NCBI GenBank assembly: GCA_049347715.1
Contig: CP186339.1
Coordinates: forward strand, 2,108,001-2,172,000
Source of the DNA: Thalassotalea_B piscium_A
GTDB lineage: Bacteria > Pseudomonadota > Gammaproteobacteria > Enterobacterales > Alteromonadaceae
Length of the DNA stretch: 64,000 nucleotides
Reading direction: 5' to 3'
This document shows, in pieces, positions 35,305 through 44,276 of the stretch. The translations under genes and the position numbers were made by a program. The stretch's first letter is position 1; each line of letters opens with the position of its first letter. Below the pieces are notes generated by a model. That model did not search any database, had not been told where the DNA came from, and worked only from the letters and a program-made list of their open reading frames with translations.

Positions 35305-35883
35305 ATGGCACAGCTTTATTTTTATTATTCTACAATGAATGCCGGTAAATCTACGCATTTACTTCAATCGTCTTATAACTATCAAGAGCGAGGTTTAACC
35401 ACCCTGCTCTATACCGCTAAAATAGATGACCGCTTTGCTGAAGGCAAAGTGAGCTCGCGTATTGGTTTACAACAAGACGCTCATTTATTCGATAAAAACA
35501 GTCAATTATTTGATCAAATCACTCTCGAACATAACGCACAAAAAATTGATTGTATTCTTATTGATGAAGCACAATTTTTAACTAAGCAACAAGTGAAACA
35601 ACTCACAGATGTTGTTGATAACCTAAATGTTCCTGTATTAGCCTATGGCATACGTACAGACTTTTTAGGTGAAACCTTTGCAGGGAGTGCCGCGTTATTA
35701 GCTTGGGCAGATAAATTGATTGAATTAAAAACAATTTGTCATTGTGGCCGTAAAGCTAATTTTGTTATTCGACGTGATGCAAACGGTGATGCGGTAAAAC
35801 AGGGGCAACAAATTGAAGTTGGCGGTAATGAACGTTATGAGTCATTATGTAGGCAACATTTTAAAGCACTCATTTGGGATTAA
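35305..35883 (+). CDS. tdk: Thymidine kinase
   Basis: A 192-residue type II thymidine kinase. Walker A STMNAGKSTHLLQ, lid/Walker B DEAQFL, and a C-terminal zinc site (CHCGRKAN ... LCRQH) are present; YESLCRQH closes it. It salvages thymidine to dTMP. Begins one base after deoC. Confidence 0.96.
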   Translation: MAQLYFYYSTMNAGKSTHLLQSSYNYQERGLTTLLYTAKIDDRFAEGKVSSRIGLQQDAHLFDKNSQLFDQITLEHNAQKIDCILIDEAQFLTKQQVKQLTDVVDNLNVPVLAYGIRTDFLGETFAGSAALLAWADKLIELKTICHCGRKANFVIRRDANGDAVKQGQQIEVGGNERYESLCRQHFKALIWD

Positions 35884-35925
35884 ACTCGTTAGGAGCCCAG
35901 ATAATCTTTGATCAAGGAATAAGTC

Positions 35926-36552
35926 ATGACCATTCATATTAGTAATCATCCCTTAGTAAAACATAAAACCTCATTATTACGACAAAAATCAATTTCTATT
36001 AAAAGTTTTAGAGAGCTTACTAATGAACTCACCCAACTTTTAATGGTTGATGCAACTCAATCCTTAAGTATTGTAAATAAGCCCCTCGATTGTTGGTCAG
36101 GTACAATATCAGCGCCTATGCTAGAACATCATCAACCTACCCTAGTTCCAATTCTACGTGCAGGTTTAGGAATGCTTGATGGAGCATTATCAATCCTACC
36201 ATGTGCAAAAGTCAGTATTGTTGGTTTTAAGCGTAATGAGGAGACGTTAGAGGCTGATTATTATTATCAAAATATCGTTAATGACATTGCTCAGCGTATC
36301 GCGATTATTATCGACCCTATGTTAGCTACGGGTGGAACAGCAATAGCAACAATAGATTTACTTAAAGAAAGTGGTTGTACTGATATTAAAGCGTTATTTT
36401 TAGTTGCTGCACCAGAAGGTATTGACGCTCTAGTACAAGCACACCCTGACGTTGAATTATTTATCGGCGCAAAAGATGATTGTTTAAATGATAAAGGTTA
36501 TATATTACCGGGCTTGGGAGATGCAGGTGACAAAATTTTTGGCACCCTTTAA
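35926..36552 (+). CDS. upp: Uracil phosphoribosyltransferase
   Basis: A 208-residue enzyme making UMP from uracil and PRPP. Seen: VPILRAGLGMLDGAL, the PRPP loop IIDPMLATGGTAIATI, and the C-terminal uracil-binding YILPGLGDAGDKIFGT. Complete and normal length. Last gene of the plus-strand operon; a 13-bp hairpin follows. Confidence 0.97.
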   Translation: MTIHISNHPLVKHKTSLLRQKSISIKSFRELTNELTQLLMVDATQSLSIVNKPLDCWSGTISAPMLEHHQPTLVPILRAGLGMLDGALSILPCAKVSIVGFKRNEETLEADYYYQNIVNDIAQRIAIIIDPMLATGGTAIATIDLLKESGCTDIKALFLVAAPEGIDALVQAHPDVELFIGAKDDCLNDKGYILPGLGDAGDKIFGTL

Positions 36553-36575
36553 CATATTATAGAAATAAAGATTTA

Positions 36576-36610
36576 TCTATCTAGATTAAGTATTAGATAA
36601 TCTAGATAGA
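36576..36610. terminator. Hairpin between convergent upp and deoA
   Basis: TCTATCTAGATTA (36576-36588) and TAATCTAGATAGA (36598-36610) are perfect 13-bp arms with a 9-base loop. CTTTCATTT follows on the plus strand and TCTTTATTT on the minus. Likely a bidirectional terminator. Confidence 0.6.
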
Positions 36611-36646
36611 CTTTCATTTAAGACTCATTTATCTTCCAATATACTA

Positions 36647-37960
36647 CTATGTAATTGTTTGATAAATAACAGGTGTAACCTCAGGTTCGCTTTCCGTTAT
36701 AGTCAATGATGAAAGGTAAGTTTGGCCAGCTAACTGAGCGTCACTTTCACTACTTGCATGTACACGAGCAACAATATCACCACGATTAACTAAGGTACCA
36801 ACAGGTAAGATACGATCAAAACCAACACTATGATCAATTGCTTGTCCATTTGCTAATCTGCCACCTTTCATGGCTACAATCGCCATACCAATATCACGCG
36901 TTTGCATCGAAGCAATATAACCAGAAATGGGTGCTTTTACATCGATAATGTAATTTGCCTTTTGCATAGCATTCCAAGGATTTTCTAATAAATCAATTGG
37001 TCCGCCTAGGGTATGAATCATGGTTGAAAACAACTCAGCCGCTTCACCAGAATCTAATGCATGGTTAATTTTAATCATAGCATCCGCTTTATCAGTTGCT
37101 ATTTTTGCACTAATTAGCATCGCAGTGGCAAGAGAAACTACAACCGCATGTAAACGAGGTTCTCTTTGTTTCCCAATTAGATATTTAACCGTTTCATAAA
37201 TTTCAAGTGCATTACCAGCAGTAGTACCTAGTACTTGGTTCATATCTGTAATAATAGCTTGAGTATTAACCCCTGCTCCATTAGCAACATTAACAATACT
37301 TTGTGCAAGCGCACTGGCATCATCCATAGAAGTCATCATGGCGCCATTACCGACTTTAACATCCATCACTAAAGCGTCTAAACCAGCAGCTAATTTTTTT
37401 GATAAAATTGAAGCGGTGATCAAAGGAATTGATTCTACTGTAGAAGTTACATCTCTTATTCCATATAAGCGCTTATCGGCGGGAGCTAAATTGTCAGTTT
37501 GAGAAATGATGGCTATACCTAATTCTTTTACCGTTTTTTTAAATAACTCAATACTCGGTTGTACATTAAAACCTGCAATACTTTCTAATTTATCAGACGT
37601 ACCGCCAGTATGTCCTAAACCTCGACCAGAAATCATAGGGACATAAGCGCCGCATGCGCCAACAATTGCGGCAAGCATGAAACTCACTTTATCTCCAACC
37701 CCTCCGGTAGAGTGTTTATCTATTACTGGACCATCTAACTCTGGCCATTCAAGTACATCACCTGAATTTTTCATAGCCATAGTCAAATTAACAATTTCTT
37801 CAGTTTCCATCCCCTGAAGGTAAATAGCCATAGCCATTGAACCAACTTGTGCATCATTAAATTCGCCACTCACTAAACCATTGGCAAAATGTTGTATTTG
37901 TTGTTGAGATAAATGTCCGCCGTTGCGTTTTGTTCTAATAATTTCTTGAGGCAAAAACAT
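36647..37960 (-). CDS. deoA: Thymidine phosphorylase
   Basis: A 437-residue enzyme cleaving thymidine or deoxyuridine with phosphate. Seen: SGRGLGHTGGTSDKLES, DKHSTGGVGDKVSFM, SGDVLEWP, and the C-terminal segment from MQKANYIIDVKAPISGYI to the end, which is the usual PYNP domain. Nine bases after cdd, same operon, and feeding deoB. Confidence 0.97.
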   Translation of the reverse strand: MFLPQEIIRTKRNGGHLSQQQIQHFANGLVSGEFNDAQVGSMAMAIYLQGMETEEIVNLTMAMKNSGDVLEWPELDGPVIDKHSTGGVGDKVSFMLAAIVGACGAYVPMISGRGLGHTGGTSDKLESIAGFNVQPSIELFKKTVKELGIAIISQTDNLAPADKRLYGIRDVTSTVESIPLITASILSKKLAAGLDALVMDVKVGNGAMMTSMDDASALAQSIVNVANGAGVNTQAIITDMNQVLGTTAGNALEIYETVKYLIGKQREPRLHAVVVSLATAMLISAKIATDKADAMIKINHALDSGEAAELFSTMIHTLGGPIDLLENPWNAMQKANYIIDVKAPISGYIASMQTRDIGMAIVAMKGGRLANGQAIDHSVGFDRILPVGTLVNRGDIVARVHASSESDAQLAGQTYLSSLTITESEPEVTPVIYQTIT

Positions 37961-37969
37961 ATGTATTCC

Positions 37970-38377
37970 TTACTTGTTTAAAAATTTAGGAGTGAATGCA
38001 TCGGGTAATAATTCTTCTACAGTCCAATCCTTCTGTACACCAAGATGATTAATAGCCGTAATTATTGCATCTTGTTCAAAAAATTCTGCTATCACTTGTC
38101 TGCATGCACCACATGGAGGTACAAGATTCTCTTCCTCTGTATAAATGACTAATGTTTTAAACGTAGTTTCACCAGCAATTACTGCTTGTGCAATACAGTT
38201 ACGTTCTGCACACACGGTTAAACCGTATGATGCATTTTCTACATTACAGCCACGTACTATGGTATCTGTTTGCGTTAAAGCCGCTGCACCAACATGAAAA
38301 TTACTATAAGGCGCATAGGCGTTTTTATAGGCTAGTTTCGCATTTTTTATCAGTTCATCAGATAATTGATATTTCAT
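37970..38377 (-). CDS. cdd: Cytidine deaminase (short, tetrameric type)
   Basis: A 135-residue Zn enzyme turning (deoxy)cytidine into (deoxy)uridine. Zinc and catalytic motifs: VENASYGLTVCAERNCIAQ (CAE) and VPPCGACRQVIAEF. Short form, unlike the 294-residue E. coli enzyme. First gene of cdd-deoA; a RutR-like site lies 12 bp upstream of the ATG, where it would overlap the promoter or ribosome site. Confidence 0.95.
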   Translation of the reverse strand: MKYQLSDELIKNAKLAYKNAYAPYSNFHVGAAALTQTDTIVRGCNVENASYGLTVCAERNCIAQAVIAGETTFKTLVIYTEEENLVPPCGACRQVIAEFFEQDAIITAINHLGVQKDWTVEELLPDAFTPKFLNK

Positions 38378-38388
38378 AAATCATTTCC

Positions 38389-38402
38389 TGACCATTTGGT
38401 TA
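38389..38402. promoter_or_regulatory. RutR-like operator before cdd-deoA
   Basis: TGACCATTTGGTTA matches TGACCA-N2-TGGTCA at all but one core base, 12 bp upstream of the cdd start. Confidence 0.65.
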
Positions 38403-38477
38403 AGTTATATTAACTGGTTATTGTTAAAAGTAAAGAACCTAAGTATTAAAAATAAATAACCTATTCTTTAAAAATAA

Positions 38478-38503
38478 AAAACCGCACATAATAGTGCGGT
38501 TTT
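38478..38503 (-). terminator. Terminator after the large TonB receptor gene side
   Basis: Stem AAAACCGCAC (38478-38487) and GTGCGGTTTT (38494-38503), loop ATAATA. On the minus strand it follows the receptor stop at 38529 and has a T-run after it, so it ends that transcript ahead of cdd. Confidence 0.85.
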
Positions 38504-38528
38504 AAAGTTACCAATTAATGATAAATTA

Positions 38529-41500
38529 TTAGAAAGTGTATCTAACACCTACTTTAATGTACCAAACTGATTCTTCACCTTCAATTTTGTATGTGCTTAC
38601 ATCATCGCCGATAGGACCAATCTTAGTACGGCTATTTGAGCTATAAACTAGCTGTCCGGCTTCATTCCATGATGCGTTTGCAAATTCTTTATTAAAGTCA
38701 TTTTCAGTTGGGCTATATACATGCCCCCAATCACTGTTAATAAGGTTCGCTAAGTTTTTAACCGTAAAAGTCAAAATACCTTTATGATCTTCATAGAAAC
38801 CAGGGACTTCTTGTTGGATTGATAAATCCATTGTCGTTATCCAAGGACGCGTTGATGCATTTTTATCAACAAAACCGCCTGCATAACCAGCTAAACCGGC
38901 TGGATTAACATATTCTGACATTAGTTGCTCATATGTTAACCCGTCAGCATATGCAACATTAGGATCATCAGCACCTGATGGAATATAAGGCGTATAAGCA
39001 TTATATTTAGAAATATAATATTCATCACCCAATGAACCATCTTTATAAGTACCCATCACCCAACCGTACGGTTGACCAGTGCGGCGTTCAAAGAACAAGT
39101 TCATTTTAGTTGCATAACCATCGAAGAACTCAGTGTTATACCCTAAAGTTAATTTCAAGCTATGCTCTATTTCGTAATTACCCGTGCCTAATTCATCAAC
39201 ATTACGACCAGTACTAACTACATTATACTTGTAGTTAGAGGCAGCTTGAGAACTAGTACCTGTATTACCATCAATAACATCTTGATGAGTATAGTGCATC
39301 GTCATGCTAAAACCACTATCCCAAAATTTACTTAGGCTAGTAGTAAAAACATTAGAATGACCGTCTCTATCTGCATTTGTTAACAAAATATCGTAATGGT
39401 CAGAATCAGAAGCATCAACTGGTTCATAGATAATACGACCATCAGCAGTTGTTACACCACTTGGAGTACGGTTAAGATCACGCCAAGCAAGAGAATCTTG
39501 CTTATCCACATAAATATATTCAGCTGACCATTTCCAATCATCACCTAAAGAAGGGATATCAAAATTATAATCGAATCCTAAACTATAACGCCATTCAGAT
39601 GGTGTTTTAAAGTTTGAATCAATAATATCTGTTTCACCATCAGCTGTTACATTTGCTAATGAATCTTTCATACCTTGTGGTACATCAAGAGAAGTTAATC
39701 CGTCGTAATTAACACGGTTGGTTACGTAATTAATACCAGTTTTACTGTAAGAGTTAGAAATCCATACATTTGGCTTGCCACCGCTGAATAGACCAACACC
39801 ACCACGTACAGTAAGATCATCACTTGCATACCAAGTAATACCTGCGCGAGGTAACCAAATATCATTACCGTCTAAGTTTTCTTGGTTGTCATATCCATAA
39901 CGTTCAAAGAATTTTGGATTGTAGCCAGGCTTGTCTTCAGAAAAAATTCTTTCATAACGTAAACCATAAGTTAAATCGATATCATCAGTCAGTGCCCAAT
40001 CATCTTGAATATAAAAAGAGTAAGTACCCATCACTAAAGCAGCAGCAGTATCTGCTTGAACATTAGAAGGAGCATTACCATAATAAAGTTCACCATCACC
40101 GGCAGCAAAATCTTCAATACTATCGAATGTCCAAGTACCTAGCGTAGCTTCAGCAAACATATTAAATATGTCATTTTTTTCATATTGAACACCAAAAGCC
40201 AATTTATGATCGCCAATTAAGTATTCGCCATCTAAATTCAAACGCCATGTTTTGGTTTCTAATGCATTAGCATGACGATATGCATCTGGTCCAAAAGTAA
40301 GACCATCTCCACGTAAGTTGTAACCACGACTATCAACTCCAGGTACATTATCGATACTTACTTTGCCATAATCACGTGTTGCAACGCCTGAAATTGATTC
40401 AACATGTTTATATGAAGCAGCCAACTCTGTCGTAAAGTCAGAGTTCCAATCAGAATATAAATGCATAGCGTATGAATTCATATTTTGTTGGTAGTTATAC
40501 CAGTTAGTTGAGGTATTTAAGCTATCAGTTGAATCAGTAACATTGCGAATGCTGTTACTTTCATCACGGTTATAAGTAAAAGATGAACGATGATCATCAT
40601 TAATATTCCAATCTAATTTAATTAGAATTTTTTCATCTTCTTCTTTAGGATTACCTTCCCAACCACCAATATCACTAATACCATAACGTTCTTTAGCAAT
40701 CGCAGCTACTTGATTGTATTGATCCAAAGTAAAACCAGTTGTAAGCGGTTTACCCGTTCCTTCAGGACCAAAATCTGAAGCTGTAGGTTTTTCAAAGTTT
40801 TCGTAGTTAGCAAAGAAAAACAATTTATCTTTGATAATTGGGCCACCAACATGTAAACCGTAAGTATCGCTTTTAACGCCTTCTATTTCATTACCTTCTG
40901 CATAGCTAGTATCGTAGTCACCAGCCCAACTGTCAGAAGTTTTTTCATAAAAAACACCGCCATGATACTCATTAGTACCCGATTTAGTTACCGCATTTAT
41001 ACGTGCACCACTAAAGCCACCAAATTTCGCATTATAAGGGTTTGTGTCAATTGATATTTGATCAATTGCATCTAATGAAATAGGTGAACGTTGAGTAGGA
41101 TAACCATTACCGTTCAAACCAAAGTCATCATTCAGGCCAACACCATCAACATTAAGGCTATTAAAGCGAGGGTTAGAACCCGCTACAGAAAACTCATTAC
41201 TATCTCCACCTAAAGAAGAAGCTAGAGGATTCTGTCTTAAAACATCTTTTATATCTCTATTGAAAGATGGCGCATTTTCAATAGATTCTGAACCAAAGTA
41301 ACTTGAACCACCAGCATTTGAAGAAAATGCAATTTGGTTTCCTGTAACAATAATTCTCTCTACATCCTGCTCTGCAGTCAATTGCTCGTTAAAACGTAAC
41401 GTTTGTCCAAGTTGCAAGAAAATATCACCTTTAGAGGTATCTTGATATTTGTCAGAATCAATTAGAATCTGATATGGACCACCAACACGTAAACCAGAAG

Positions 41501-41714
41501 CACTAAATCCGCCAGTTTCGTTTGTTACAACTTCAGTCACTGTTCCTGTAGGTTGGTGAATAAGCATAATTTTGGTGTTAGGAGCAGCTTGACCATTTGG
41601 TCCGACAATAGTACCCCTTACAGAAGAAGTAGTATCAGCAGCCATAGCTGAAGTAGTTAAACCAAGTGCTAAAACAACTGCACTAGTTAGTTGAGAGAGA
41701 CGATGGGTTTTCAT
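38529..41714 (-). CDS. Oar-like TonB-dependent receptor with carboxypeptidase-regulatory N-domain
   Basis: A 1061-residue outer-membrane receptor: signal peptide (about 1-25, TSAMAAD); a carboxypeptidase-regulatory-like domain (about 30-110; VRGTIVGPNGQAAPNTKI, TNETGGFSASGLRVGGPY); a plug (about 120-240; NVDGVGLNDDFGLNGNG, GGFSGARINAVTKSGTNEY); and a very large barrel with many acidic loops, ending VGVRYTF. Oar-like receptors are abundant in Alteromonadales and Bacteroidota and take up large substrates. It lies opposite a RutR-like regulator, with three RutR-like palindromes between, so nucleosides, nucleotides or DNA fragments are the predicted cargo. That cargo is inference. Confidence 0.9.
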   Translation of the reverse strand: MKTHRLSQLTSAVVLALGLTTSAMAADTTSSVRGTIVGPNGQAAPNTKIMLIHQPTGTVTEVVTNETGGFSASGLRVGGPYQILIDSDKYQDTSKGDIFLQLGQTLRFNEQLTAEQDVERIIVTGNQIAFSSNAGGSSYFGSESIENAPSFNRDIKDVLRQNPLASSLGGDSNEFSVAGSNPRFNSLNVDGVGLNDDFGLNGNGYPTQRSPISLDAIDQISIDTNPYNAKFGGFSGARINAVTKSGTNEYHGGVFYEKTSDSWAGDYDTSYAEGNEIEGVKSDTYGLHVGGPIIKDKLFFFANYENFEKPTASDFGPEGTGKPLTTGFTLDQYNQVAAIAKERYGISDIGGWEGNPKEEDEKILIKLDWNINDDHRSSFTYNRDESNSIRNVTDSTDSLNTSTNWYNYQQNMNSYAMHLYSDWNSDFTTELAASYKHVESISGVATRDYGKVSIDNVPGVDSRGYNLRGDGLTFGPDAYRHANALETKTWRLNLDGEYLIGDHKLAFGVQYEKNDIFNMFAEATLGTWTFDSIEDFAAGDGELYYGNAPSNVQADTAAALVMGTYSFYIQDDWALTDDIDLTYGLRYERIFSEDKPGYNPKFFERYGYDNQENLDGNDIWLPRAGITWYASDDLTVRGGVGLFSGGKPNVWISNSYSKTGINYVTNRVNYDGLTSLDVPQGMKDSLANVTADGETDIIDSNFKTPSEWRYSLGFDYNFDIPSLGDDWKWSAEYIYVDKQDSLAWRDLNRTPSGVTTADGRIIYEPVDASDSDHYDILLTNADRDGHSNVFTTSLSKFWDSGFSMTMHYTHQDVIDGNTGTSSQAASNYKYNVVSTGRNVDELGTGNYEIEHSLKLTLGYNTEFFDGYATKMNLFFERRTGQPYGWVMGTYKDGSLGDEYYISKYNAYTPYIPSGADDPNVAYADGLTYEQLMSEYVNPAGLAGYAGGFVDKNASTRPWITTMDLSIQQEVPGFYEDHKGILTFTVKNLANLINSDWGHVYSPTENDFNKEFANASWNEAGQLVYSSNSRTKIGPIGDDVSTYKIEGEESVWYIKVGVRYTF

Positions 41715-42037
41715 CTTTTGTTTTCCCTTGTGTAAGTATTATATATGTTTTGTATTTTTAGTGTTCAAGCACTACGAGTTTGTCGCTATAAAATAGCCGA
41801 TATTTGTTTATCAACTATAAAATTAAACCAAACTTATCTTACATTTTTATTACATTATTTTAGAACAACAAAAAATACAAGTTAACTAAATTCACCTAAA
41901 TACAAATAAAACGATTTTTTAATTTTTTTATCTTTATTTAACAATAAGATAAAGAGATGGTGTGGTTTTATTTTTTTTTGCAAAAAAATCAAACTTTTTT
42001 ATAAAAATTGTGTCAGATCAAATAAATCTCTCTTTAC

Positions 42038-42051
42038 TTACCAAGTGGTCA
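42038..42051. promoter_or_regulatory. RutR-like operator 1, receptor side
   Basis: TTACCAAGTGGTCA, one core mismatch to TGACCA-N2-TGGTCA, about 324 bp upstream of the receptor start. Confidence 0.6.
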
Positions 42052-42196
42052 GGTTTTTAATTGGTTAATCACAAGAGTCTATAGACATTACAAATGACTA
42101 TATTTAATAACATAACCCTATGAACAGATTTTAATAATAACCACTAAAAGTAAAAAATAAACACATGATTACTAGCCTTATTATTACAATTGAGCA

Positions 42197-42210
42197 TAAA
42201 CAAGTGGTCA
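42197..42210. promoter_or_regulatory. RutR-like half-site 2
   Basis: TAAACAAGTGGTCA has one perfect half (TGGTCA) and a poor other half (two mismatches). A weaker site or chance. Confidence 0.35.
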
Positions 42211-42310
42211 AACAGTTATAATTATCATTTAATCGTCATATTTGTGCCTGATAATTATCCATCTTTAGGTTATAATCATTTTTTATTATACGTCTAAGTT
42301 CAGACGATAT

Positions 42311-42324
42311 TGACCTAATGGTCA
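42311..42324. promoter_or_regulatory. RutR-like operator 3, before the TetR gene
   Basis: TGACCTAATGGTCA keeps TGACC and GGTCA in perfect symmetry, 78 bp upstream of the regulator's ATG; suggests autoregulation. Confidence 0.65.
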
Positions 42325-42401
42325 TAATCTGTAACAACATTTTAATGACAAATAATATTTAGACTGTTAAAACAATAATTAACCTATTAAGAACCAACAA
42401 A

Positions 42402-43043
42402 ATGACAATAATGTTTGATAAAAAAGATAATAAAAAACAGGGTCAAATAAGAATAAAAAGCGAAAGTAAAATATTAGCAGCAGCTTCAGATGAATTTATT
42501 TTACAAGGTTATCGGGGAGCAACCGTCCAATCAATTGCCGATAGAGCTAATTTACCTAAAGCGAATGTGCTTTATTACTTTAAAAATAAAGAAAATATTT
42601 ATCATGCAGTACTAGAGCAAACTTTAGACATGTGGGATCAAGGTATTGGCGATATCTTATATGAAGATGGTCCAAAACTTGCGGTAGAAAAATTTATTGC
42701 TGCAAAAGTTAAAATGTCATTCCAACACCCTAGTGCTTCTAAAATTTATGCCATGGAAATTATCCAGGGCGCACAACACTTAAAAGAATTCGCTCGCACT
42801 TATTTAAGAAAATGGGTAAGAGAAAAAGCTAAGATTTTTCAACAATGGATAGACGAAGGAAAAATGGAAAACATCGACCCTGTTAAACTCATCTTCTTAA
42901 TATGGTCAACCACTCAGCATTATGCAGACTTTGAAACACAAATATTATCAGTAATGAACAGAGCTGATTATGAAGACGAAGATCAAGAACAAGTAACGCA
43001 GTTCTTAACTGAATTTGTTTTACGCGGGACTGGTATCAAATAG
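42402..43043 (+). CDS. RutR-like TetR family transcriptional regulator
   Basis: A 213-residue repressor. The N-terminal helix-turn-helix is at about 25-70 (ILAAASDEFILQGYRGATVQ, ADRANLPKANVLYYFKNKE), and the C-terminal half follows the YcdC/RutR domain with SKIYAMEIIQGAQ and FLIWSTTQHYADFETQI, nearly the same words as in E. coli RutR. RutR binds uracil or thymine and releases TGACCA-type palindromes. Such palindromes recur in this locus, including before this gene. Predicted: represses nucleoside uptake and catabolism until a pyrimidine base accumulates. The ligand is inferred from the family. Confidence 0.9.
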   Translation: MTIMFDKKDNKKQGQIRIKSESKILAAASDEFILQGYRGATVQSIADRANLPKANVLYYFKNKENIYHAVLEQTLDMWDQGIGDILYEDGPKLAVEKFIAAKVKMSFQHPSASKIYAMEIIQGAQHLKEFARTYLRKWVREKAKIFQQWIDEGKMENIDPVKLIFLIWSTTQHYADFETQILSVMNRADYEDEDQEQVTQFLTEFVLRGTGIK

Positions 43044-43053
43044 GACAAGAACA

Positions 43054-44253
43054 TTGCTTAAATATTTATTTACATCAACATTACTCGTATGTTCACTTGC
43101 TACTGTACTTACACCAATGAAAACTTATGCCATGAAAAAAAATTCTATAAGAATTGCTACATTTAATGTCAGTATGGAAGCTTCTAATTACACGGATAAA
43201 AAGTCTAAGAAAAGTACTTTCACCGGCAACGAATTGAATCAAGCACTCGATGAGCAAAATTCACAAATTAGGCATATTGCTGAAATTATTCAACGAGTAA
43301 ACCCTGATATCATTTTGTTAAATGAGTTCGACTACCAAGGTAAAGATGATAAAGCCCTTAGTAAATTTTTGAAGCAATATTTAGCAAAGTCTCAAAACAA
43401 TCAATCCCCAATCAACTTTCCTTATTTCTATCAAAATACAGTTAATACCGGTGTGAAAACAAAATTTGATTTGAACAATGATGGAAAAATCACCGCTCCT
43501 GCTGACACCTATGGCTTCGGTAATTTTCCTGGTCAATATGGTATGGTATTACTGTCAAAATACCCTATCGACAAAGACGCAATTCGAACGTTTCAGTTCT
43601 TCAAATGGAAAGATATGCCTAATGCCTTACAACCTATAGACCCTGCCACTAACACTCCTTGGTATAGTGAAAAAGCCTGGGGAGATATGCGTTTGTCTTC
43701 TAAATCGCATTGGGATGTTCCTGTAATGATAAACGATCACATTATTCATGTGTTAGCAAGCCACCCTACTCCACCCGTTTTTGATGGGCCAGAAGATCGT
43801 AATGGCAAAAGAAACCATGATGAAATTCGTTTCTGGGCAGATTATATTACCGATAACAAGTCAGGTTATATTTATGATGACCAAAAACATTATGGCGGTA
43901 TTGTAAAAAACAGCCGCTTTGTTATTTTAGGTGATCAAAACGCTTCAAATGTTGATGGTAATGCAATCTATAGTGGAATAGGCTCTTTACTTGAACATCC
44001 ATTAATACAGGATCCTTTACCTGAAAGTGAAGGCGGCGCTGCCCATACTCCTGATAATAAAAATGCCAAGAATCACACTGCTTTTTGGCGGATGCGCGCT
44101 GATTATGTGCTTCCTTCAAAGACAGGTTGGAAAATCGAAAAATCTGGAATATTTTGGCCAAATACTAAAGAAGCCACTTACTCCCTTATTAAAGATAGAA
44201 ATGCATCGTCAGACCATCGCTTAGTTTGGGTTGACCTAACATTAACTAAATAA
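43054..44253 (+). CDS. Secreted endonuclease/exonuclease/phosphatase family protein
   Basis: Preferred start TTG at 43054, preceded by AGGA eight bases upstream; an ATG at 43015 would overlap the TetR gene and spoil the signal peptide. From TTG the protein is 399 residues, with a signal peptide ending near KTYA (about 26). EEP-fold motifs in order: IRIATFNVSMEAS, ILLNEFDYQ (metal Glu), VLASHPTPPVFDGPEDRNGK, VILGDQNAS (catalytic Asp/Asn), and SSDHRLVWVDL (Asp-His). The family includes DNase I-like nucleases and phosphatases. It is 10 bp after the RutR-like gene and 23 bp before an alkaline phosphatase, so probably one operon degrading nucleic acids or nucleotides outside the cytoplasm. Confidence 0.87.
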   Translation: MLKYLFTSTLLVCSLATVLTPMKTYAMKKNSIRIATFNVSMEASNYTDKKSKKSTFTGNELNQALDEQNSQIRHIAEIIQRVNPDIILLNEFDYQGKDDKALSKFLKQYLAKSQNNQSPINFPYFYQNTVNTGVKTKFDLNNDGKITAPADTYGFGNFPGQYGMVLLSKYPIDKDAIRTFQFFKWKDMPNALQPIDPATNTPWYSEKAWGDMRLSSKSHWDVPVMINDHIIHVLASHPTPPVFDGPEDRNGKRNHDEIRFWADYITDNKSGYIYDDQKHYGGIVKNSRFVILGDQNASNVDGNAIYSGIGSLLEHPLIQDPLPESEGGAAHTPDNKNAKNHTAFWRMRADYVLPSKTGWKIEKSGIFWPNTKEATYSLIKDRNASSDHRLVWVDLTLTK

Positions 44254-44276
44254 CTTATTTTACAAGAGTTTATTCT

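Larger units (their letters stand above)
41715..42401. promoter_or_regulatory. 687-bp divergent control region, receptor and TetR gene
   Basis: No coding frame. Very A+T-rich, with three RutR-like palindromes at 42038-42051, 42197-42210 and 42311-42324. The first two would serve the receptor, the third the regulator. It is one of the longest non-coding stretches here. Confidence 0.6.
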
